From the NCBI GenBank assembly GCA_031266495.1, contig JAISAX010000038.1, forward strand, positions 1 through 10,892: DNA of 10,892 bases, read 5' to 3'. The position numbers were made by a program, and so were the translations under genes. The stretch comes from Opitutaceae bacterium. Lineage in GTDB: Bacteria; Verrucomicrobiota; Verrucomicrobiae; Opitutales; Opitutaceae. The notes beneath the pieces were generated by a model. The model had not been told where the DNA came from, ran no database searches, and saw nothing but the letters and a program-made list of their open reading frames with translations. Shown piece by piece: positions 6,622 through 10,892 of this stretch (positions are counted from its first letter, which is position 1; every line of letters starts with the position of its first letter).

Positions 6622-6774
6622 GGCGCGGGAGCGCCTGGGACCGCCGGCATCTTGCCGGCACGCAGTGGAGTGGCATCAGCTGGATCGGCTGGAACGGCTG
6701 GATCGACAGGCTGCCACAGGCAGCCACTCCGCCGGGGCCGGCAAGATGCCGGCGGTCCCAGGCGCTCCCGCGCC
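6622..6774. repeat. 153-bp element with perfect 38-bp inverted arms
   Basis: The arms 6622-6659 and 6737-6774 are exact reverse complements over 38 nt, beginning GGCGCGGGAGCGCCTGGGAC. Pairing continues imperfectly inward, with GGAGTGGC at 6667-6674 matching GCCACTCC at 6723-6730. The loop contains three tandem 9-mers of the form CTGGAWCGR at 6680-6706. As RNA it would form a very long hairpin. It has no transposase and no obvious target-site duplication. It resembles a dispersed REP- or MITE-like element; the GCCGGCAAGATGCCGGC core is a type of sequence I associate with intergenic repeats in Verrucomicrobiota and Planctomycetota, which is recollection rather than a search result. Confidence 0.85.
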
Positions 6775-6885
6775 GATGGCCAATACCATCCCTCCTCTGT
6801 TTCCTCCGAAAACGTCGACGAACCTGATAAAACAATGAATCCGCAGGCTTTGGTTTTATGTCAGACTGTCGCTTCGCTCGGTACG

Positions 6886-6912
6886 CGTTCATTCGCATCC
6901 ATTCGCGGTTGG
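6886..6912. repeat. ATTCGCATCC/ATTCGCGGTT short repeat
   Basis: Two adjacent 10-nt units begin with ATTCGC at 6891 and 6901. The sequence resembles the CCATTCGTGGTT-like intergenic repeats found in many environmental bacterial genomes. With one copy in the window this is only a suggestion. Confidence 0.3.
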
Positions 6913-6990
6913 TTCGTCTGCTTTGGTTGCGGCTCCGCCGCTCCAGGTCTCCGTGGTTGATTCTTTTTCAGCGCTTCCCCCTTTCCCCTC

Positions 6991-7016
6991 CACTTTCAAT
7001 TACACCCAAGGGGTGT
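6991..7016. repeat. CACTTTCAATTACACCC unit with hairpin, copy 1
   Basis: The 17-mer at 6991-7007 is found again, inverted, at 10834-10850. Here its end forms a perfect small hairpin ACACCC-AAG-GGGTGT at 7002-7016. It lies 26 nt beyond the stop of the minus-strand dehalogenase-like gene, where it could also act in transcript ending, although no T-run was seen on the minus strand. Confidence 0.6.
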
Positions 7017-7042
7017 CCTTCCGAACTACGGACTGGCGGCCC

Positions 7043-7942
7043 TCAACCTTCATCTTCGAAGAAGCTGCGGAGCGTCCGGAGGGTTTCCTCCGGCGCTTCT
7101 TCGGCGATGAAATGACCGCAGCCGGGGACAGCGTGACCGGTGACGTGTTCGGCATGTTGTCGCCAGATTCCCAATACGTCGAGCTTGCGCAGGTACGGCG
7201 CGGCCCACAGTACGAGCAGGGGCACGGGTATCTTCCGCCCTTCGGCCTTGGCGGCCGCGAGGTGTTCGAGGTCCACCATCGCTCCGGCGCGGTAGTCTTC
7301 GCAGGTGGCGTGAATGACGGCGGGGTTGGAAAATTTTTCGACGTAGCGCGCCATCACGTCTTCGGGAAAGGTGTCGCCGCCTCCCCGCGAACCCAGGCTG
7401 CCGACGGCCCGGCGAACCCAGGCCTCGGGAGCGCCCGCGAGCAGCCTCTCCGGCAGGTCGTCGGGCAGGATCAGGAAAAACCAGTGATAGTAGATCGAGG
7501 CGAATTCCTGGTCCGTGCGCGCATACATCTCCGATGTGGGGATGATATCCAGCAGGGCCGCCCGCCGCACGGCTTCGGGATAATCCAGAAGCAGTTGATG
7601 GCACACCCGCGCGCCCCGATCGTGTCCCGCCAGGTAAAAGCGGTCGAACCCCAGCCGGCGCATCACCTCGACCTGATCCCGCGCCATGGCTCGCTTGCTG
7701 TAGCCGAGATGGTTCTCGCCGTCCGGCGGACAGGAACTGTCGCCGTATCCGCGCAGGTCGGTCAGGACGACCGTGTAGTTTTCGGCCAGGACGGGGGCGA
7801 CCTTGTGCCACATCAGATGGGTTTGCGGATAACCGTGCAGCATCAGCAAGGGTTCGCCGCTGCCGCGCACGAAGGTGTTGATGACCGCTTCGCCGGTATC
7901 GATTTTTTGTTGTCTGAATCCTGCCAGTCGCTCGTTTGTCAT
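7043..7942 (-). CDS. Alpha/beta hydrolase, haloacetate (fluoroacetate) dehalogenase family
   Basis: With the start at ATG 7940-7942 the protein has 299 residues, matching the family's usual length, and begins a few residues before FRQQKIDTG as family members do. A GTG at 8048-8050 or ATG 7967-7969 would lengthen it, and the former would overlap the divergent gene. HGYPQTHLMWHKVAP (36-50) carries the oxyanion region. D108 in AGHDRGARV is the nucleophile, R109 and R112 bind the carboxylate, D132 and H277 complete the triad, and H153-W154 and Y217 form the halide pocket. All keep the spacing known from Rhodopseudomonas RPA1163 (D110, R111, R114, D134, H155, W156, Y219, H280). The reaction is hydrolysis of haloacetate to glycolate and halide. 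Epoxide hydrolases share the fold, so substrate remains unproven. It is cytoplasmic, with no signal peptide. Confidence 0.88.
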   Translation of the reverse strand: MTNERLAGFRQQKIDTGEAVINTFVRGSGEPLLMLHGYPQTHLMWHKVAPVLAENYTVVLTDLRGYGDSSCPPDGENHLGYSKRAMARDQVEVMRRLGFDRFYLAGHDRGARVCHQLLLDYPEAVRRAALLDIIPTSEMYARTDQEFASIYYHWFFLILPDDLPERLLAGAPEAWVRRAVGSLGSRGGGDTFPEDVMARYVEKFSNPAVIHATCEDYRAGAMVDLEHLAAAKAEGRKIPVPLLVLWAAPYLRKLDVLGIWRQHAEHVTGHAVPGCGHFIAEEAPEETLRTLRSFFEDEG

Positions 7943-8037
7943 GGTCGTGAGGGTTGCGGCGGCTGTCATAACACGACGAGGCGGCAGGCCGAAGAAAAAG
8001 TCGTCGCGGAGCGGAATATCTGCAAACCCGTTCTCCT

Positions 8038-8553
8038 GTGACCGCGACACCGACCCTTTACATTTTCTCCGGCCTGCCGGGTGCCGGCAAAACCACCCTC
8101 GCGCAGCAACTGGCTCGCAAGCCGGGCGCGGCGTACCTGCGGATCGACACCGTCGAACAGACGATCCGGGACCTGTGCGCCTTCGAGGTGCAGGGCGAAG
8201 GCTATCGTCTCTCGTATCGGATCGCGCAGGACAACCTTCGGCTGGGCGTCAGCGTGGTGGCCGATTCGTGCAACCCGATCGAGCTGACCCGCGCGGAATG
8301 GGAACAGGTGGCCCGGGACAACGGCTGCCGGTTCGTGAACATCGAGGTGCTTTGTTCTGACAAAGCCGAACACCGCCGTCGGGTCGAAACCCGCCACTCC
8401 ACCGTCCCCGGCCTCAGGCTCCCGACGTGGACGGAAGTCGAAAACCGCGAGTATCATCGCTGGACGAGAGACCGCATCGTCATCGACACGGCCGGCAAGT
8501 CCGAAGCGGAGTCCTTCGCCGAACTTTTGTCGGCCTTGGCCCTTCCCGGCTGA
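8038..8553 (+). CDS. Small P-loop NTPase / kinase-like protein (AAA_33 type)
   Basis: This is a 171-residue protein with a GTG start at 8038, placed just before TLYIFSGLPGAGKTTLA, so the Walker A loop (residues 12-20, K18) sits at the usual distance from the N-terminus. A hydrophobic strand ending in D76 (VSVVADSCNP) serves as the Walker B-like or substrate aspartate. HRRRVETR at 112-119 is a probable lid with arginines that contact ATP phosphates. The organisation resembles short ATP-binding proteins related to nucleotide, chloramphenicol and adenylylsulfate kinases and to zeta toxins. The substrate cannot be told. No antitoxin partner is adjacent, so a toxin role is not supported. It is divergent from the dehalogenase-like gene, separated by 95 nt that should hold both promoters. 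It is convergent with the MliC-type gene. Confidence 0.85.
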   Translation: MTATPTLYIFSGLPGAGKTTLAQQLARKPGAAYLRIDTVEQTIRDLCAFEVQGEGYRLSYRIAQDNLRLGVSVVADSCNPIELTRAEWEQVARDNGCRFVNIEVLCSDKAEHRRRVETRHSTVPGLRLPTWTEVENREYHRWTRDRIVIDTAGKSEAESFAELLSALALPG

Positions 8554-8628
8554 CAGGAAGCAGCGTCACCTTGCTGGCGTCCGGCGTTATATCCGTGTCC
8601 TGAATGCTGTTTATTTCCTTACTGTGCC

Positions 8629-8700
8629 TTACACAAAAATCGCAAAGGACGCGAAGGTGGTAGCTGGCAATCCTTTGCGCTCTTTGCGATTTTTGTGTAA
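8629..8700. terminator. 29-bp inverted repeat between convergent genes, likely bidirectional terminator
   Basis: The arms 8629-8657 and 8672-8700 pair with only three mismatches; the outer 19 bp (TTACACAAAAATCGCAAAG) are perfect and the loop is 14 nt. T-rich outer ends (TTTTTGTG) lie downstream of the stem in both directions. It sits between the + strand P-loop gene (stop 8553) and the - strand lipoprotein gene (stop 8727). The TTTGCG units also resemble a widespread intergenic repeat type, so it may be a mobile repeat that happens to terminate transcription. Confidence 0.65.
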
Positions 8701-8726
8701 AAATCTGAAAGTTTGAGGCTTTGGTG

Positions 8727-9077
8727 TTACTCGTCTTGCGGCGGAGTCATGCTTTCGCCTTCGAAAACCGTCTCCGACTTGATGGCGAGCGTGGCGCGGC
8801 CCTGGTGTTCCCAGAACTCGACTTCTCCGGCGGCATAGCGGGCTCCGGAAGCCGAACGCGCACGCGGCAGCACCCACGTTTTCCCATCCGGCAGGCGCAC
8901 CGTCACCCGGTCTCCGCCCCGGTCGAAACGGGCGGCCAGCAATGCCCCCTGTCCGGAGCGATATACCGCCTCGACGGGACCGGAGGCCGCGTGCGAGCAG
9001 CCGACCGTGTACGATGAAAAACCGACGGCACTAGCCGTGACCAGACAAAGACCGATGAGTGTTTTGAACGTTGTCAT
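8727..9077 (-). CDS. MliC-type lysozyme inhibitor lipoprotein
   Basis: With the start at ATG 9075-9077 the protein has 116 residues. An ATG at 9093-9095 would add six residues, but MTTFKTLIGLCLV is the more typical signal-peptide start. Residues 1-26 form a signal peptide ending in TVGC, with C27 as probable lipidated cysteine; the -3 residue T is not ideal for a lipobox, so lipidation is likely rather than certain. Residues about 35-105 match the MliC/PliC beta-barrel: SASGARY at 75-81 is the conserved loop that enters the active site of C-type lysozyme, and FWEHQGRATL at 88-97 matches the family's FWxKGxxA strand. The role is protection of periplasmic peptidoglycan from host or predator lysozyme. 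Its neighbour upstream on the same strand encodes an outer-membrane protein, 247 nt away, with hairpins between, so separate transcription is likely. Confidence 0.83.
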   Translation of the reverse strand: MTTFKTLIGLCLVTASAVGFSSYTVGCSHAASGPVEAVYRSGQGALLAARFDRGGDRVTVRLPDGKTWVLPRARSASGARYAAGEVEFWEHQGRATLAIKSETVFEGESMTPPQDE

Positions 9078-9240
9078 GTGCCCGCAAGTTATCATCCGCC
9101 GTCCCCCGTCCGTACAACAGGAAACCGGAAGGCGTTTCCCATTTTGTCGGCTGAAGTCGCGCGGACGTCGTTTTTTGTAGAGGCACCCCTGCGGAAACGG
9201 CGTCCGCGAAACACCATTTGATGGTACGCAGGCGGAAGCA

Positions 9241-9291
9241 GGAGCGGCTGGAGCGGCGGTCTCCAGACCGCTGCGACGACGCGAAGCGTCG
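9241..9291. repeat. Tandem 9-mers plus two hairpins downstream of the MipA-type gene
   Basis: Two 9-mers (GGAGCGGCT, GGAGCGGCG) at 9241-9258 run into a hairpin GCGGTCT-CC-AGACCGC at 9256-9271, followed by CGACGC-GAA-GCGTCG at 9277-9291. On the minus strand these lie just past the stop at 9324 and could end transcription of that gene, although no T-run follows. The CGGCTGGANCGG motif is shared with the loop of the element at 6622-6774. Confidence 0.55.
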
Positions 9292-9323
9292 CCGGGCTTT
9301 CCGGGACCGTCCGGCGGCCGTCC

Positions 9324-10706
9324 TCAGGGCGACCACTGGATGTAGATGTTGGTGAAATTGCTGCCGCCCTTGATGCGGCCGAACATCGACGACGTCTCGA
9401 AGATGCCCGAGCGGTGATGAATCCCCACGCCCAGCCACCAGTCCTTGAGTATTTTTTTCCGGACTACATCGCCGATATTCAGGTCGAGCGAGAGATCCAG
9501 GTAGTTGAGCAGGTTGCTCGTACGGTAGCCTTTCTTTTCCAGGCTGGTTTCCTCGTAGTACGTGATCGAGTCGGTGTACGACATGCCTTCGGCAAGGCCG
9601 AAGCGCATCCGCCAGGGCAGCGGAAACGTGTAGTAGAATTTCACGGCGAGCACGTATTCGGTGGCGGCGTCCTGCGCGGACGACGCGTAGTGGTGCACGA
9701 TGCCCGGCGTCAGGTACACATCGACCGACAGACCCATGACGTCCTCTGCCAGCGGGTGTCCGTAAAAGAGTGAGGTCATCGTAATCCTCTTGTCGCCCTC
9801 GGCGACCTTGCCCGTCATCGCTTCCATGATCGTGGCATCGGTGCCGAAGCCCTGGGCCAGCCGCCAGTAAGGGCGGATCGAGAGAGTCGAAGACGAGGCC
9901 GGCGTTTTGCCGCCGGACATTTCCGGGAGATTGAAGAACCCCACGCCAAGAAACGCTTCCCATTCGAACCGCTCGTTCACCACCGGACTGGAGCGGGCCG
10001 ACTGGTCGAGCATCGACGCCTCGACGGAGCCGATCAGGTAGAGGTTGCTGTAGAGGTGCCGGCGCATCTTCAGCCGGGCGCGCATGTCGATGCCCGCATC
10101 CACGTCAAATTCGCCCATGCCGTAGTAGTTGCTGTTGAAGGACGACGTTTTCGCCCGCAGTTCCAGCTCCGGCTGGAAACGCCAGCCCGGCCACTCGATC
10201 CGCGTCCGCAGCCGGGCGATGCCCTGCACATGACCGTCCACATCGCTCAGGATTTCCGTGTCCAGCCACCAGTCCGGCCGCAACCGGAACGAGAGCTGCG
10301 CCCCCATGTCGAGCGCGTCGCTGCGGATCTCGTTCTGATATTCTTTCGGAATGTTGAAGAACCGGTAGCGGGCGATGGCGTTGAGATCGACCTTTTCGTC
10401 GGACCACAGGCGGATGCCGCCTTCCAGGCCGCGGAGGAAGACGCGTTCACCTTCGTAAAAAAACAGAGGGACGATATCGGCGACGGTCTCGTCATCGGCC
10501 ACGAAGGGCACGTCGGCGTAGCGCAGGCCCATGGCCACGCCCCATTCGCGGGCGGGGCGAGTCGTCTCGACCACGGGAACGGCCGCGGCGGCGGGCGAGG
10601 TTTGCGCCGGTTCGCCGACCCCGGACGCGACCATCACCGAAAGCGCCAGACCGGCGCAACCCAGGAGACCGCCGAGCCGGCGCGTTTTGCCCAAAAACTT
10701 CTTCAT
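9324..10706 (-). CDS. Long MipA/OmpV-family outer-membrane protein
   Basis: This is a 460-residue protein with a clear signal peptide (residues 1 to about 30: MKKFLGKTRR then a hydrophobic core), starting at ATG 10704-10706; no Shine-Dalgarno is seen. After a Pro/Ala-rich linker, residues about 55-255 show alternating beta-strand sequence with SNYYGMGEFDVDAG (192-205), the YYG hallmark of MipA/OmpV proteins, which in E. coli scaffold murein hydrolase and synthase. Residues about 275-460 are further beta-strands ending in GIHHRSGIFETSS (428-440) and IYIQWSP, an aromatic end expected of an outer-membrane barrel. At 460 residues it is nearly twice the usual MipA length and belongs to the long subgroup. 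The H431-x-S433 pair resembles the active site of the lipid A 3-O-deacylase PagL, but a matching glutamate was not located, so activity is only suggested. Confidence 0.85.
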   Translation of the reverse strand: MKKFLGKTRRLGGLLGCAGLALSVMVASGVGEPAQTSPAAAAVPVVETTRPAREWGVAMGLRYADVPFVADDETVADIVPLFFYEGERVFLRGLEGGIRLWSDEKVDLNAIARYRFFNIPKEYQNEIRSDALDMGAQLSFRLRPDWWLDTEILSDVDGHVQGIARLRTRIEWPGWRFQPELELRAKTSSFNSNYYGMGEFDVDAGIDMRARLKMRRHLYSNLYLIGSVEASMLDQSARSSPVVNERFEWEAFLGVGFFNLPEMSGGKTPASSSTLSIRPYWRLAQGFGTDATIMEAMTGKVAEGDKRITMTSLFYGHPLAEDVMGLSVDVYLTPGIVHHYASSAQDAATEYVLAVKFYYTFPLPWRMRFGLAEGMSYTDSITYYEETSLEKKGYRTSNLLNYLDLSLDLNIGDVVRKKILKDWWLGVGIHHRSGIFETSSMFGRIKGGSNFTNIYIQWSP

Positions 10707-10892
10707 CGAAAATTTTGTGAGGAATCATCCGGCTCCGGTCAAACCCGGGTTCCGGCTTGCGGTTTCGGCCGGGCGCGCCCCCCCCCCGCCCCCTCGATTT
10801 TCGCTGGACCTATCCTGGTGCTTTGCGGGAGACGGGTGTAATTGAAAGTGATGGGAGACCCGAAATTTCGCCTGAACCGGAACCGGATCAGG
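10707..10892. other. Upstream region of the MipA-type gene
   Basis: These 186 bases precede the minus-strand outer-membrane gene and should carry its promoter. On the minus strand TTGACC lies about 36 nt before the ATG with an A/T-rich ACAAAATTTT downstream, a weak promoter candidate placed very near the start. A C10 run occupies 10778-10787. A perfect palindrome CGAAATTTCG (10861-10870) is followed directly by CCTGAACCGG-AA-CCGGATCAGG (10871-10892, one mismatch), together an operator-like or repeat-like structure cut by the window edge. Confidence 0.45.
10834..10850. repeat. CACTTTCAATTACACCC unit, copy 2, inverted
   Basis: The plus strand reads GGGTGTAATTGAAAGTG, the exact reverse complement of 6991-7007. 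It lies 127 nt upstream of the minus-strand outer-membrane gene start. Confidence 0.7.

Larger units (their letters stand above)
6522..7042. other. Intergenic stretch rich in repeats
   Basis: No gene is supported in these 521 bases. They contain a G10 run at 6598-6607, the 153-bp inverted-repeat element at 6622-6774, a C/T-rich part with an ATTCGC-type repeat near 6890, and a hairpin at 6991-7016. Short frames crossing the inverted repeat on either strand encode only translated repeat. The promoter of the minus-strand gene ending at 5706 should lie in about 6522-6620, but no convincing -35/-10 pair could be picked. Confidence 0.55.

Noticed and set aside
6518..6898. 126-residue minus-strand frame through the 153-bp element
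   Set aside because: Most of it is translated inverted repeat and it overlaps the start of the supported minus-strand gene.
6923..8041. 372-residue plus-strand frame opposite the dehalogenase-like gene
   Set aside because: It is the antisense of a gene with a fully conserved active site and has no recognisable motif.
8038..8553. Zeta-type toxin identity for the P-loop protein
   Set aside because: Walker A and size fit many small kinases, no epsilon antitoxin is adjacent, and no zeta-specific motif could be verified.
9031..9963. 310-residue minus-strand frame overlapping the outer-membrane gene
   Set aside because: It is out of frame with the supported MipA/OmpV gene, is Arg/Gly-rich and runs through intergenic hairpins.

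Overview
The window is GC-rich, bacterial and densely coding, and resembles a member of the Verrucomicrobiota, probably near Opitutaceae. That placement is an inference. It rests on the local pairing of a GntR/LacI-type regulator, a glycoside hydrolase, an SGNH hydrolase and a pseudopilin ending in an H-X9-DG-like motif; on starts that mostly lack Shine-Dalgarno sequences; and on abundant small palindromic repeats between genes. No rRNA, tRNA, CRISPR array, transposase or phage gene was recognised.

Left third (3-5048, all + strand): a compact carbohydrate locus. A 5'-truncated transcriptional regulator is followed after 12 nt by a family GH9 glycoside hydrolase without a signal peptide. The GH9 stop overlaps by 4 nt (ATGA) the start of a secreted SGNH/GDSL-type hydrolase, whose 3' end overlaps by 14 nt a prepilin-type (pseudopilin) gene. 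The spacing implies one co-transcribed, translationally coupled unit. It probably senses a sugar, then processes a plant-type or other beta-glucan or its acylated decorations, with the pseudopilin possibly working at the cell surface. Two oddities sit here: an in-frame palindromic repeat inside the prepilin leader, and long C/G homopolymers at the start and end of the SGNH gene.

Middle (5049-7042): gene-poor. It holds a structured intergenic stretch with diverged repeats, a C-terminal remnant of a RelE/ParE-like toxin, one unrecognised minus-strand gene with a His...Asn-Cys arrangement like permuted NlpC/P60 enzymes, and a 153-bp element with perfect 38-bp inverted arms.

Right third (7043-10706): a minus-strand alpha/beta hydrolase with every catalytic and halide-pocket residue of fluoroacetate dehalogenases; a divergent small P-loop kinase-like protein; a bidirectional-terminator-like inverted repeat; then two minus-strand envelope genes, an MliC-type lysozyme-inhibitor lipoprotein and a long MipA/OmpV-family outer-membrane protein. 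A 17-bp sequence occurs at 6991-7007 and again, inverted, at 10834-10850, bracketing these four genes.

No single convincing new defence or mobile system is evident. The best leads are the coding-sequence palindrome in the pilin leader, the homopolymers at the SGNH-pilin junction, the candidate cysteine hydrolase, and the inverted repeats.
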